Assembly (NCBI RefSeq): GCF_008123425.1
Contig: NZ_VSSS01000031.1
Span: 62,001-126,000 of the forward strand
Length of the DNA: 64,000 nt
Direction of reading: 5' to 3'
Source: Bradyrhizobium rifense
GTDB taxonomy: Bacteria; Pseudomonadota; Alphaproteobacteria; Rhizobiales; Xanthobacteraceae
A program made the translations under genes and the position numbers. The notes beneath the pieces were generated by a model. The model was not told where the DNA came from, searched no databases, and saw only the letters and a list, made by a program, of their open reading frames with translations. Positions 8,749 through 17,573 of this stretch are shown here, piece after piece. Positions within the stretch are counted from its first letter, which is position 1, and every line of letters begins with the position of its first letter.

Positions 8749-9480
8749 CTAGGTGAAGAGTTCCTGACCGTGCGCTTCGACGTAAGCGGCAAGGCCAAGG
8801 GTGTGGTCGCGGGCGCGCTTCTCGGCGAGCTCGGTGTCGCGTGCTTCCAGCGCCTCGATCATGCCGAGATGCTCCGGTAGCGACGTCGCGGTGCGGTCCT
8901 TGCGGCCGATCGTCAGCTGGCGATAGCCGCGCACGTGCAACAGAAGATCGTTGGTGAGATCGACCAGCACCGGCGATTCCGACAGCGAGATCAGCGCCTG
9001 GTGGAAGGCGATGTTGGCGCGCGAATATTCCTCGACGTGATCCTCGGGCAAGCGGTCCTTGCCGAAATCCTTGAAATAGTCGCGCAGCGCTGTGATGTCC
9101 TTCTTGCGCGCGGTGTTGGTGATGAGGCGCGCCGCCATGCTCTCCAGCGCGGCCCAGGCGCGGATCATGTCGACGATCTCGCTCTTGGTCCGTCGCACCA
9201 CCATGATGCCGCGGCGCGGCACGGTCTTCACGAAGCCGTCCTGCTCGAGCATCGCGATCGCTTCGCGGATCGGCGTGCGGCTGACGCCCAGGCGTTCGGA
9301 CAGCGCACGCTCGTCGAGCATCACCGGCTCGGGCGTCGAGTAGATGTCCATCTTGAGGATGGCTTCCTTCAGGGCGTCATACGCCTTGTTCTTGAAGCTG
9401 CTCTCCGGGGCAATACGAACGATTGCGATGTCTGCCTCGGCCATGTTCGGCAACGCCTTGGTTGGTTTCCGCAGTGACAC
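8749..9480 (-). CDS. GntR/FCD-family transcriptional regulator of the oxalate operon
   Basis: The product has 243 residues from GTG 9480. This start is chosen because GGAGGAG lies 7 bases upstream; the frame stays open to 9627 but that part crosses the promoter. Residues about 30-97 form the GntR winged helix (SERLGVSRTPIREAIAMLEQDGF). Residues about 105-225 form the all-helical FCD effector domain with the metal-binding histidine pattern (IAFHQALI, PEHLGMI). Position at the head of oxc-frc, divergent from the CoA ligase, and the paired palindromes upstream suggest that it controls both directions. The effector may be oxalate, formate or a CoA ester (inference). Confidence 0.88.
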   Translation of the reverse strand: MSLRKPTKALPNMAEADIAIVRIAPESSFKNKAYDALKEAILKMDIYSTPEPVMLDERALSERLGVSRTPIREAIAMLEQDGFVKTVPRRGIMVVRRTKSEIVDMIRAWAALESMAARLITNTARKKDITALRDYFKDFGKDRLPEDHVEEYSRANIAFHQALISLSESPVLVDLTNDLLLHVRGYRQLTIGRKDRTATSLPEHLGMIEALEARDTELAEKRARDHTLGLAAYVEAHGQELFT

Positions 9481-9517
9481 GACGATTCTCCTCCAGTGGG
9501 AGTCGTCTTTTACAGGA

Positions 9518-9546
9518 ATATTACCGGAAAGTTTTTGGCATACCAA
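9518..9546 (-). promoter_or_regulatory. candidate sigma-70 promoter for gntR-oxc-frc
   Basis: On the minus strand TTGGTA (9546-9541) and TAATAT (9523-9518) are separated by 17 bases. The -35 box lies inside the first palindrome, so a bound regulator would occlude it. Confidence 0.5.
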
Positions 9547-9552
9547 ATGCCA
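9536..9552. promoter_or_regulatory. operator copy 1 for the GntR regulator
   Basis: TGGCATACCAAATGCCA is a palindrome with TGGCAT/ATGCCA arms. It contains an overlapping TTGG-CATA-CCAA palindrome (9535-9546), the kind of site FCD/FadR-type GntR proteins bind. It overlaps the gntR -35 box. Confidence 0.65.
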
Positions 9553-9616
9553 GAATGTCAAGCTGGCTATTTTTTGCGGCGTTCTAAGGTGGTCTCTGAC
9601 TTGACAAGTTGGCTTC

Positions 9617-9633
9617 TGGCATACCAAATGCCA
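9617..9633. promoter_or_regulatory. operator copy 2 for the GntR regulator
   Basis: This is the same 17 bases, TGGCATACCAAATGCCA, 81 bases from copy 1. It lies 11 bases after a TTGACA hexamer at 9601-9606, so it would cover the -10 region of a promoter reading toward the CoA ligase. Confidence 0.65.
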
Positions 9634-9791
9634 TAGCTAGCCATTTTTGATCCAAACCGGCGGTGTGGTCTAGGCATTTCTGCCGCTGCATTCCGCCGCA
9701 CGGAACAGAGCGCGGCGATGGCAAGTATCACGGGCAGCCGCATCACGCGCGCTTTGCAAAGCAAAGAACTGAAGGTCAAGGGAGAAGCTAT

Positions 9792-11921
9792 ATGTCCAAT
9801 TCGAAAGACGTCGTCCGCAAGGTCCTTGACCAGGTCAAGGCCGACAACCGCACCAGCCTGACCGCCCCGGAAGGCAAGGTGGTCTGCGACGCCTACGGCA
9901 TTCCAGTGCCGAAGGAGGGTGTGTCGAAGTCGGCCGGCGAGGCCGGCAAGATGGCATCTTCGATGGGCTTCCCGGTGGTGATGAAGATCGTCTCGCCGGA
10001 TATTCTCCACAAGACCGAAGCCGGCGGCGTCATCGTCGGCGTCAAGACGGCACAGGATGCCGAGCAGGCCTACGAGACCATTCTCGGGAACGCCAGGAAG
10101 TACAAGGCCGACGCCAAGATCGAGGGCATCCAGGTGCAGCAGATGCTGGCCGGCGGCACCGAAGTGATCGTCGGCTCGATCACTGACGGTTCGTTCGGCA
10201 AGCTGGTCGCCTTCGGCCTCGGCGGCGTGCTGGTCGAAGTGCTCAAGGACATCACCTTCCGCCTCGCGCCCGCGACCAAGGAAGACGCGCTCTCGATGCT
10301 CGACGGCATCCAGGCGCATGAGATTCTGAAGGGCGTTCGTGGCGGCGAGCCGGTCAACCGCACGGCGCTCGCCGACGTCATCGTCAAGGTCTCGCAGCTC
10401 GTGACCGATTTCCCTGAGATCGTCGAGCTCGACCTCAACCCGGTGTTCGCCACCGCAAAGGACGCGATTGCCGCCGACGTGCGCATTGTCGTCGACTTCG
10501 CCTACCAGCCCAAGCCGAAGCCGCGCCCGACCGAAGAGATCGTGGCTGCGATGAGCCGCATCATGCAGCCGAAGGCGGTCGCGGTGATCGGCGCCTCGGC
10601 CGAAGACGGCAAGATCGGCAATTCCGTGATGAAGAACCTCATCAACGGCGGTTACAAGGGCGACATCTACCCGATCCACCCCAAGGCCACCGAGATTCTC
10701 GGCCACAAGGCCTACAAGAGCGTCAAGGACGTGCCGGGTGTGATCGACACGGCCGTGTTCGCGATCCCCGCGAAGTTCGTGGCCGCGGCGCTGACCGAAT
10801 GCGGTGAGAAGAAGATCCCGGGCGCGGTTCTGATCCCGTCGGGCTTCGCTGAAGCCGGCGCGCCGGAGCTGCAGGCCGAGATCGTCGAAGTCGGCAAGAA
10901 ATACGACATCCGCCTGATGGGGCCGAACATCTACGGCTTCTATTATACGCCGGCGAACCTCTGCGCGACCTTCTGCACGGCCTATGACGTGAAGGGCCAC
11001 GCGGCGCTGTCGTCGCAGTCGGGCGGCATCGGCATGGCCATCATCGGTTTTTCGCGCTCGGCCAAGATGGGCGTCTCCGCGATCGTCGGCCTTGGCAACA
11101 AATCTGATATCGACGAAGACGATCTGCTCGCTTTCTTCGAGCAGGATCCGAACACTTCGATCATTGCCCAGCACTGCGAAGACCTGAAGGACGGCCGCGC
11201 CTTTGCGGAAGCCGCCAAGCGCGTCTCCAAGAAGAAGCCGGTCGTCGTGCTCAAGGCCGGCCGCACCTCGGCCGGCGCGAAGGCGGCGTCGTCGCACACC
11301 GGCGCGCTCGCCGGTAACGACAAGATCTATGAGGACGTCCTGGCGCAATCTGGCGTGATCCGCGCCCGCAGCTTGCGGCAACTGCTCGAATTCGCCCGCG
11401 GCGTGCCGGTATTGCCGACGCCGAAGGGTGAGAACGTGCTGATTATCACCGGTGCGGGCGGCTCGGGCGTGCTGCTGTCGGACTCCTGCGTCGACAACGG
11501 TCTGTCGCTGATGTCGATGCCGCCGGATCTCGACGCGGCCTTCCGCAAGTTCATCCCGCCGTTCGGTGCTGCCGGAAATCCTGTGGATATCACCGGCGGC
11601 GAGCCGCCGATCACCTACGTCAACACGGTGAAGCTCGGCTTGTCGGACGAGCGCATCCACTCGCTGATCCTCGGCTACTGGCACACCATCGTCACGCCGC
11701 CGATGGTGTTCGCCCGCAACATGGTTGAGGTGAAGAAGGAGATGGAGGCCAAGGGTTTTGTGAAGCCGATCGTTGCCTCGCTCGCCGGCGATGTGGAGGT
11801 CGAGGAAGCCGCCGAATATCTCTACCAGAACGGCATCCCGGCCTATGCTTACTCCACCGAACTGCCGGTCGAGGTGCTTGGTGCCAAGTACAAGTGGGCG
11901 CGCGGCGCGGGCCTGCTCTGA
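9792..11921 (+). CDS. acyl-CoA synthetase (ADP-forming), acetate/succinate-CoA ligase family
   Basis: The protein has 709 residues from ATG 9792 behind GGGAGAAG. Residues 1 to about 235 are the ATP-grasp (beta) part. Residues about 255-350 are the CoA-binding Rossmann domain (AVAVIGASAEDGKIGN). The rest is the succinyl-CoA-ligase-like region with the phospho-histidine motif SHTGALAG. The beta part precedes the alpha part, the reverse of Pat/Acd-type fusions. It makes or uses a CoA thioester with ATP/ADP. Because it is divergent from gntR-oxc-frc and flanked by the shared palindromes, I infer a role in oxalate, formate or glyoxylate metabolism, for example priming the cycle with oxalyl-CoA; this is not shown by sequence alone. 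Confidence 0.85.
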   Translation: MSNSKDVVRKVLDQVKADNRTSLTAPEGKVVCDAYGIPVPKEGVSKSAGEAGKMASSMGFPVVMKIVSPDILHKTEAGGVIVGVKTAQDAEQAYETILGNARKYKADAKIEGIQVQQMLAGGTEVIVGSITDGSFGKLVAFGLGGVLVEVLKDITFRLAPATKEDALSMLDGIQAHEILKGVRGGEPVNRTALADVIVKVSQLVTDFPEIVELDLNPVFATAKDAIAADVRIVVDFAYQPKPKPRPTEEIVAAMSRIMQPKAVAVIGASAEDGKIGNSVMKNLINGGYKGDIYPIHPKATEILGHKAYKSVKDVPGVIDTAVFAIPAKFVAAALTECGEKKIPGAVLIPSGFAEAGAPELQAEIVEVGKKYDIRLMGPNIYGFYYTPANLCATFCTAYDVKGHAALSSQSGGIGMAIIGFSRSAKMGVSAIVGLGNKSDIDEDDLLAFFEQDPNTSIIAQHCEDLKDGRAFAEAAKRVSKKKPVVVLKAGRTSAGAKAASSHTGALAGNDKIYEDVLAQSGVIRARSLRQLLEFARGVPVLPTPKGENVLIITGAGGSGVLLSDSCVDNGLSLMSMPPDLDAAFRKFIPPFGAAGNPVDITGGEPPITYVNTVKLGLSDERIHSLILGYWHTIVTPPMVFARNMVEVKKEMEAKGFVKPIVASLAGDVEVEEAAEYLYQNGIPAYAYSTELPVEVLGAKYKWARGAGLL

Positions 11922-11936
11922 GACGAAGAGGACTCT

Positions 11937-11966
11937 TCACCTCTCCCCGCGCACGGGGAGAGGTGA
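11937..11966. repeat. perfect 13-bp stem-loop, REP-like (TCTCCCCG family)
   Basis: TCACCTCTCCCCG pairs with CGGGGAGAGGTGA around the tetraloop CGCA. It starts 16 bases after the ligase stop and ends 16 bases before the iclR start. No T-tract follows, so it may protect mRNA 3' ends rather than act as a classical terminator. The same CTCTCCC(C)G(C) core recurs at 18379, 52939 and 58936. Confidence 0.65.
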
Positions 11967-11982
11967 GAACGGTCAGGTCGCG

Positions 11983-12822
11983 ATGGGCAAGAACGTGATC
12001 CGGCGCAAATCGCTCGAAACACGATCGGTATCGGAGGCCGATCGTGACGGCGGCGTGCAGTCGGTCGACCGCGCGCTGTCGATCCTCGAGACGCTGGCCG
12101 AGGATGACGAAGGCTATCGCCTCAGCGATCTCGCCGTCCGCACCGGCCTGTCGGCCTCGACCGTGCACCGCCTGCTGGCCACGCTGGAAAGCCGCCGCTT
12201 CGTGCAGTTCGACCGGGCCGAATCCAAATGGCATGTCGGCGTGCGCAGCTTTACCGTGGGCGCGAGCTTTGCGCGCCGGCGCAATTTTACCGCGCAAGCC
12301 ATTCCTTATTTGCGCAAGCTGCGCGATCTGACCCGCGAGACCGCCAATCTTGCGGTCGTCGACGATGAATTCATCATCGTGCTGACCCGCATGGAGAGCC
12401 GCGAGATCATGCGCTCGCTGACCAAGGTCGGCGGCCGTGTCGCGATGGTGACGTCAGGCGTCGGCAAGGCCGTGCTCGCGACCTACTCCGACGAGGATGT
12501 CGGCGCCGTCATTCGCCATCACGGCATGCCCAGGCTCACTGAAAAATCCATCGTTCGGCCGAGCGACTTGTTCCGGGAGCTCAACGTGATCCGGAAGCAG
12601 GGCTTTGCGGTGGACGACGAAGAAGCCGAGATGGGCCTGCGCTGCGTCGCCGCCGTGGTCTACAACGCGCTTGCGGAACCGCTCGCCGCGATCTCGGTGT
12701 CCGGCCTGACCAGCCGCGTCACTGACGCCCGGCTGCCGGAGATCGGCCGTGTGGTGCGTGAGGTCGCTGCGGAATTGACAGCTGCGCTCGGGGGCGTGAC
12801 GCCGGTGTTGAAGCCAGCCTGA
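11983..12822 (+). CDS. IclR-family transcriptional regulator
   Basis: The product has 279 residues from ATG 11983. A long in-frame extension upstream overlaps the ligase gene and is discarded. Residues about 27-85 are the IclR winged helix (VDRALSILETLAE, LSDLAVRTGLSASTVHRLLATLE). The C-terminal part is the GAF-like effector domain with GVGKAVLA and the late GLRCVAAVVYN segment. IclR proteins sense small organic acids; AllR and BhcR homologues sense glyoxylate. Its position between oxalate genes and the ade/gcl-hyi-glxR set makes a glyoxylate-related role plausible but unproven. Confidence 0.85.
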   Translation: MGKNVIRRKSLETRSVSEADRDGGVQSVDRALSILETLAEDDEGYRLSDLAVRTGLSASTVHRLLATLESRRFVQFDRAESKWHVGVRSFTVGASFARRRNFTAQAIPYLRKLRDLTRETANLAVVDDEFIIVLTRMESREIMRSLTKVGGRVAMVTSGVGKAVLATYSDEDVGAVIRHHGMPRLTEKSIVRPSDLFRELNVIRKQGFAVDDEEAEMGLRCVAAVVYNALAEPLAAISVSGLTSRVTDARLPEIGRVVREVAAELTAALGGVTPVLKPA

Positions 12823-12931
12823 GCCGGATTTGCGGTCCGGCGTGCCTCGTTGAAAGAAATCAGGTCTGGCGGCAAGAGCCCCAACATCGGTATATCCATC
12901 GGCCGTTGTCGCGTCCTTTCTGGGGAATGCC

Positions 12932-13732
12932 ATGCCTTCTGAGCTTCGTTCGCCCCGTCTCGCTGTCCTGATTGACGCCGACAACGCCTCCGCGAAGATC
13001 GCCGATGGGCTGTTCGAAGAGATTGCCAAGATCGGCGAAGCCAGCGTTCGCCGCATCTACGGGGACTTTTCGAACGCGCGATCCAGGGGCTGGGCCGATA
13101 TTCTGTCGAAGCATGCGATCATCCCGCAGCAGCAGTTCGCCTATACGACGGGGAAGAATGCCTCCGACATAACCCTGGTCATTGATGCGATGGACCTGCT
13201 TCACAGCGGTCGGTTCGATGGCTTTTGCCTGGTGTCGTCCGACAGCGACTTTACCAGGCTTGCCGCCCGCATCCGGGAGCAGGGCGTCGATGTCTTTGGG
13301 TTCGGCGAACACAAGACTCCGGAAAGCTTCAGGCAGGCCTGCCGACGGTTCGTCTATACGGAGAACCTGCTTGCCGGCACAGCGAACACCCAAGACGCCG
13401 GATCGAGGTCTACGTCGCTTCAGCCGCACGATGCCGCGACGCCCATCATCAAGAAGGTCATCACCCAGATGGAGAGCGAAGATGGCTGGGTCACGCTTGG
13501 AGAGGTTGGACGGCAGCTCGCTAATTTGGCTTCCGATTTCGATCCGAGGACTTTTGGCTTCCGCAAGCTGAGCGACCTCGTGCGAAAGACAAATTCGTTC
13601 GAGATCGACGAGTCAAAAGGGCGGTCGATGCGGATTCGGGTCAAGCCGTCTGCCGCGCCATCGCCGAGAACACGGAACCCGCGCAGGCGCGCGAAGTCAG
13701 GGCCGGCGAGCGGTTCGCCGCCTAAGGCGTAA
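12932..13732 (+). CDS. NYN-domain RNase with C-terminal LOTUS/OST-HTH domain
   Basis: The product has 266 residues. Residues about 8-148 match the NYN (LabA/DUF88, PIN-like) nuclease fold. The acidic residues Asp15 and Asp17 in LIDADNAS, Asp79 and Asp84 in SDITLVIDA, and Asp104/Asp106 in SSDSDF form the expected metal site. Residues about 165-235 look like a LOTUS/OST-HTH domain (TPIIKKVITQ...GWVTLGEVGRQL...FGFRKLSDLV), an RNA-binding module. The tail is basic. The protein probably cleaves or binds RNA. A GAATGCC-spaced start at 12932 follows a weak site. Confidence 0.82.
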   Translation: MPSELRSPRLAVLIDADNASAKIADGLFEEIAKIGEASVRRIYGDFSNARSRGWADILSKHAIIPQQQFAYTTGKNASDITLVIDAMDLLHSGRFDGFCLVSSDSDFTRLAARIREQGVDVFGFGEHKTPESFRQACRRFVYTENLLAGTANTQDAGSRSTSLQPHDAATPIIKKVITQMESEDGWVTLGEVGRQLANLASDFDPRTFGFRKLSDLVRKTNSFEIDESKGRSMRIRVKPSAAPSPRTRNPRRRAKSGPASGSPPKA

Positions 13733-13817
13733 GCAGGGCGTGCCTTCATATTTGAGCTTGCCCGGTTTGGCGCTTGGCGTAACCATCGCCCGGCCGTAAC
13801 GCCATGCGAGGGTTCCG

Positions 13818-15620
13818 ATGACCAAACTCACCCGCTTTGCCGTCGCGCCGCTGCATGCGATGACGCGCCGTCTCGCCGATGTCGCCTCCGCGCGCGTCGC
13901 GCCCGACCTCGTCATATCTGGAGCACGGGTGCTCTCCACCTATTCGGAGCGGATCCATCCGGGACGGGAGGTCTGGATCACCGGCGGCCGCATCGCCGCG
14001 GTGAAGCCGGCCGGCACGGCGAAGAAAGCGTGGAGCGACGTGCCGGTTTACGACGCCGCCGGCGGCATCATCGCGCCGGGGCTGGTCGATCCGCACATCC
14101 ACATCGAATCCTCGATGGTGACGGCCTGCGCCTATGCCGAGGCCGCGCTGCTGAACGGCACCACCACGATCTTCTGCGACAGCCACGAGATCGGTAACGT
14201 CATGGACGTCGCCGGCGTCGAGGCGATGCTTGAAGATGCGCGCGAGGCGCCGCTCTCGATCTTTCTAACCGTGCCGAGCACAGTCCCGGCAACCTCGGCC
14301 GCGCTGGAGACCGCCGGCGGCGATCTCACGCCGGACAAGATCGCCGGTCTGTTCGACCGCTGGCCGGAAGCCGTCGCTCTCGGCGAGAAGATGGATTTCG
14401 TGCCGGTCACCATGGGCGATGAGCGCAGCCACGCGATCCTCGCGGCCGCTTTGAAGCGGGGACGTCCGGTGTCCGGCCATGTCTATGGCCGCGAGTTCGT
14501 CGCGGCCTATGCGGCAAGCGGCATCACCGACACCCATGAGGCGATTGACCGCGATATCGCCGACGATCTGCTCGACGCCGGCGTCTGGGTTTTCCTGCGC
14601 GGAGGACCACCAACTACGCCGTGGCATTCGCTGCCGCAGGCGATCCGGACGATCACCGAGCTCGGTGCATCGCATAAGCGGACCGCGGTGTGCACAGATG
14701 ACCGAGATGCCGATGATTTGCTGCTGTTCGGCCTCGACTGGGTGGTGCGCGAAGCGGTCAAGGCGGGGATGTCGCCGGAGCAGGCCTGGTCGATGGGCTC
14801 GCTGCATGGCGCCACGCGCTTCGGCATGGAGGGCGACATTGGCGGGCTCGGCGGCGGCCGTCGCGCCGATCTCGTGCTGATGGACGATCAGCTCAAGCCG
14901 CAATCGACCTGGTATGGCGGCGAGCTGGTCGTCGAGAACCGCAAGATCACGCCGCGGCTCGATCGGGCGCTGTCGCAGCGCTATCAATATCCCAAAGCGG
15001 CCTATGTCACCGTAAAGCTGCCGGAGAAGCTGAAGCTTACGCCGGAATTGCCGGCGAAAGCCTGCACCGTCAACGCGATCAAGACCGCGCTGCCCGGCAT
15101 CACGCTGATCCATGAAAAGGTCGCGATCGAGCCGGCCAAGGACTGGCCCTCGTTGTTCGCCCGCTACGGCCTGTGCTTCGTCACTGTGGTCGAGCGTCAC
15201 GGCAAATCGGCCGGCAACGTTGCCTATGGCCTCTTGAAGGACTTTGGCCTGAAGCGCGGCGCTGTCGCCTCCAGCGTCGGCCACGACAGCCACAACATCA
15301 TCGTTGCCGGCACCAACGAGCCCGATATGCAAGTCGCGATCGCGGCGATCAAGGAGCATCAGGGCGCGGTCTGCGTCGTCTCCGACGGCAAGGTGAGGGC
15401 GCTGGTCCCGCTGCCGATCGCAGGTTTGCTCTCTGACAAGCGCGTCACCAAGGTGGCCGAAGAGGTCAAGGTGCTGAAGAAGGAATGGGCGGAGGCCGGC
15501 TGCACCATCCCCTACATGGGCTTCAATTTGATCCCGCTATCGGTCATTCCGGAAATTCGCATCACCGACAAGGGCCTCGTGCTGGTGCCGCAGATGGAGC
15601 TGGCGCCGCTGTTCGAGTGA
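13818..15620 (+). CDS. ade: adenine deaminase
   Basis: The product has 600 residues of the amidohydrolase superfamily, AdeC type. It converts adenine to hypoxanthine and ammonia. The first metal-binding pair is His93 and His95 in DPHIHIESS, and the ESSMV motif is typical of bacterial adenine deaminase. The C-terminal adenine-deaminase domain is present (SSVGHDSHNIIVAGTN, then PYMGFNLIPLSVIPEIRITD). Length agrees with the family. The gene heads a run of co-oriented genes leading to glyoxylate enzymes, linking purine breakdown with glyoxylate use. Confidence 0.92.
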   Translation: MTKLTRFAVAPLHAMTRRLADVASARVAPDLVISGARVLSTYSERIHPGREVWITGGRIAAVKPAGTAKKAWSDVPVYDAAGGIIAPGLVDPHIHIESSMVTACAYAEAALLNGTTTIFCDSHEIGNVMDVAGVEAMLEDAREAPLSIFLTVPSTVPATSAALETAGGDLTPDKIAGLFDRWPEAVALGEKMDFVPVTMGDERSHAILAAALKRGRPVSGHVYGREFVAAYAASGITDTHEAIDRDIADDLLDAGVWVFLRGGPPTTPWHSLPQAIRTITELGASHKRTAVCTDDRDADDLLLFGLDWVVREAVKAGMSPEQAWSMGSLHGATRFGMEGDIGGLGGGRRADLVLMDDQLKPQSTWYGGELVVENRKITPRLDRALSQRYQYPKAAYVTVKLPEKLKLTPELPAKACTVNAIKTALPGITLIHEKVAIEPAKDWPSLFARYGLCFVTVVERHGKSAGNVAYGLLKDFGLKRGAVASSVGHDSHNIIVAGTNEPDMQVAIAAIKEHQGAVCVVSDGKVRALVPLPIAGLLSDKRVTKVAEEVKVLKKEWAEAGCTIPYMGFNLIPLSVIPEIRITDKGLVLVPQMELAPLFE

Positions 15621-15700
15621 GCTGCTTTCACCGATATCTCAGCCTAACTGCTTGAGAGACCCTCGATTTTTCCGCGGCTGCCGCATCGTGGAAAATAAAA

Positions 15701-15719
15701 GCGATCTCATTGAGATCGC
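15701..15719. promoter_or_regulatory. 19-bp palindrome upstream of gcl
   Basis: GCGATCTCATTGAGATCGC has 8-bp perfect arms around ATT and sits 53 bases before the gcl start. It is a candidate operator. On the minus strand it is followed by TTTTATTTT and could be read as a terminator, but no minus-strand gene ends here. Confidence 0.45.
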
Positions 15720-15771
15720 ATCTTGCACACCTGATGATCTCGCTCGCTGACGTAACCGAGGGAGATCCGAT

Positions 15772-17562
15772 ATGGCGAAGATGCGAGCCATCGATGCGGC
15801 TGTGCGTATCCTGGAGAAGGAAGGCATCTCGACCGCCTTCGGCGTTCCCGGGGCAGCGATCAATCCGCTTTACTCGGCGCTGAAGAAGCGCGGCTCGATC
15901 CGCCACATCCTGGCGCGCCATGTCGAGGGCGCTTCGCACATGGCCGAAGGCTATACCCGCGCCAAGCCCGGCAATATCGGCGTTTGCATCGGCACCTCGG
16001 GACCCGCCGGCACCGACATGATCACCGGGCTCTATTCGGCGATTGCCGATTCCATTCCGATCCTCTGTATCACCGGACAGGCGCCGCGGGCGCGGCTCTA
16101 CAAGGAGGATTTCCAGGCCGTCGACATCGAGTCGATCGCAAAGCCGGTGACCAAATGGGCGGTGACTGTGCGCGAGCCGGCGCTGGTGCCGCGCGTGTTC
16201 AGCCAGGCGTTCCATGTGATGCGCTCGGGCCGTCCGGGGCCGGTGCTGATCGACATGCCGCTCGACGTGCAGCTCGCCGAGATCGAGTTCGACGACGAGA
16301 CCTACGAGCCGCTGCCCGTCTACAAGCCGACCGCGACGCGAAAACAGGTCGAGAGGGCGCTGGAGATGCTCAATGCGGCCGAACGGCCGCTGATCGTGGC
16401 GGGCGGCGGCATCATCAATGCCGATGCGTCGGATCTGCTGGTTGAATTCGCCGAGATCGCCAACGTTCCCGTCGTCCCGACGTTGATGGGGTGGGGTGCG
16501 ATCCCGGACGATCACGTCCTGATGGCCGGCATGGTCGGCCTCCAGACCAGCCACCGCTACGGCAATGCCACGCTGCTGGAATCCGATTTCGTGCTCGGCA
16601 TCGGCAACCGCTGGGCCAATCGTCACACCGGCTCGGTCGAGACCTACACCAAGGGTCGCACCTTCGTGCATGTCGACATCGAGCCGACCCAGATCGGACG
16701 CGTGTTCAATCCCGATCTCGGCATCGTCTCGGACGCGAAGGCGGCGCTCGAGCTTTTCGTCACCGTCGCCAGGGAGTGGCGCCGGTCAGGCAGGTTGCGC
16801 GAGCGCCAGGCGTGGCCCGCGGCCTGCCGCGATCGCAAGAAGACCATGCTGCGCAAGAGCCATTTCGACAACGTCCCGATCAAGCCGCAGCGTGTCTATG
16901 AGGAGATGAACAAGGCCTTTGGCCGCGACACCACCTATGTCACCGTGATTGGCCTGTCGCAGATCGCAGGGGCCCAGTTCCTGGGCGTCTACAAGCCGCG
17001 CAACTGGATCAATGCCGGGCAGGCGGGCCCGCTGGGCTGGACGCTGCCGGCCGCGCTTGGCGTGCGCGCGGCCTGCCCGGATCGCGATATCGTTGCGCTA
17101 TCCGGCGATTACGATTTCCAGTTCCTGATCGAGGAGCTCGCCGTCGGCGCGCAGTTCAATCTGCCCTACATCCACGTCGTCGTGAACAATTCCTATCTCG
17201 GCCTGATCCGCCAGGCCCAGCGCGGCTTCGAGATGGACTATCACGTCCAGCTGTCCTTCGAGAACATCAACGCGCCTGAGCTGGGCGGCTATGGTGTCGA
17301 CCATGTTGCAGTTGCCGAAGGCCTCGGCTGCAAGGCGATCCGCGTCACGGATCCCAAGGACACGCAGGCGGCGTTCTCGACCGCACGCGAATTGATGAAG
17401 AAGCACCGCGTGCCCGTAGTCGTCGAGTTTATCCTCGAGCGCGTCACCAATATCGCGATGGGCACCGAGATCGACAACATCGTCGAGTTCGAGGAGGTAC
17501 TGGACCTGCCGCTCGACGAGGTCGGCTCCACGCGCTCCGGCGTGTTGCAACCGGCAGAATAG
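15772..17562 (+). CDS. gcl: glyoxylate carboligase (tartronate-semialdehyde synthase)
   Basis: This is a ThDP/FAD enzyme of 596 residues that joins two glyoxylates to give tartronate semialdehyde and CO2. The diagnostic replacement of the conserved ThDP glutamate by valine is present: Val51 in ARHVEGASHMAEG, the same position as in E. coli Gcl. The C-terminal ThDP motif lies around SGDYDFQFL...VVNNSYLG. The start at 15772 follows GGGAGATCC. hyi follows after 11 bases and glxR 212 bases beyond hyi, forming the complete glyoxylate-to-glycerate route. Confidence 0.96.
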   Translation: MAKMRAIDAAVRILEKEGISTAFGVPGAAINPLYSALKKRGSIRHILARHVEGASHMAEGYTRAKPGNIGVCIGTSGPAGTDMITGLYSAIADSIPILCITGQAPRARLYKEDFQAVDIESIAKPVTKWAVTVREPALVPRVFSQAFHVMRSGRPGPVLIDMPLDVQLAEIEFDDETYEPLPVYKPTATRKQVERALEMLNAAERPLIVAGGGIINADASDLLVEFAEIANVPVVPTLMGWGAIPDDHVLMAGMVGLQTSHRYGNATLLESDFVLGIGNRWANRHTGSVETYTKGRTFVHVDIEPTQIGRVFNPDLGIVSDAKAALELFVTVAREWRRSGRLRERQAWPAACRDRKKTMLRKSHFDNVPIKPQRVYEEMNKAFGRDTTYVTVIGLSQIAGAQFLGVYKPRNWINAGQAGPLGWTLPAALGVRAACPDRDIVALSGDYDFQFLIEELAVGAQFNLPYIHVVVNNSYLGLIRQAQRGFEMDYHVQLSFENINAPELGGYGVDHVAVAEGLGCKAIRVTDPKDTQAAFSTARELMKKHRVPVVVEFILERVTNIAMGTEIDNIVEFEEVLDLPLDEVGSTRSGVLQPAE

Positions 17563-17573
17563 GGGACCGCATC

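Noticed and set aside
9481..9627. An N-terminal extension of the GntR gene
   Set aside because: It would read through both the promoter and the two palindromes. GTG 9480 has a strong ribosome binding site.
9567..11684. A 705-residue minus-strand ORF
   Set aside because: It is the mirror frame of the CoA-ligase gene, with no family motif and no ribosome binding site.
11773..11982. An N-terminal extension of the IclR gene
   Set aside because: It overlaps the end of the CoA-ligase gene and crosses the stem-loop; ATG 11983 gives the normal IclR length.
15701..15719. Palindrome as a terminator on the minus strand
   Set aside because: T-rich sequence follows on the minus strand, but no minus-strand gene ends here, so I prefer an operator reading.
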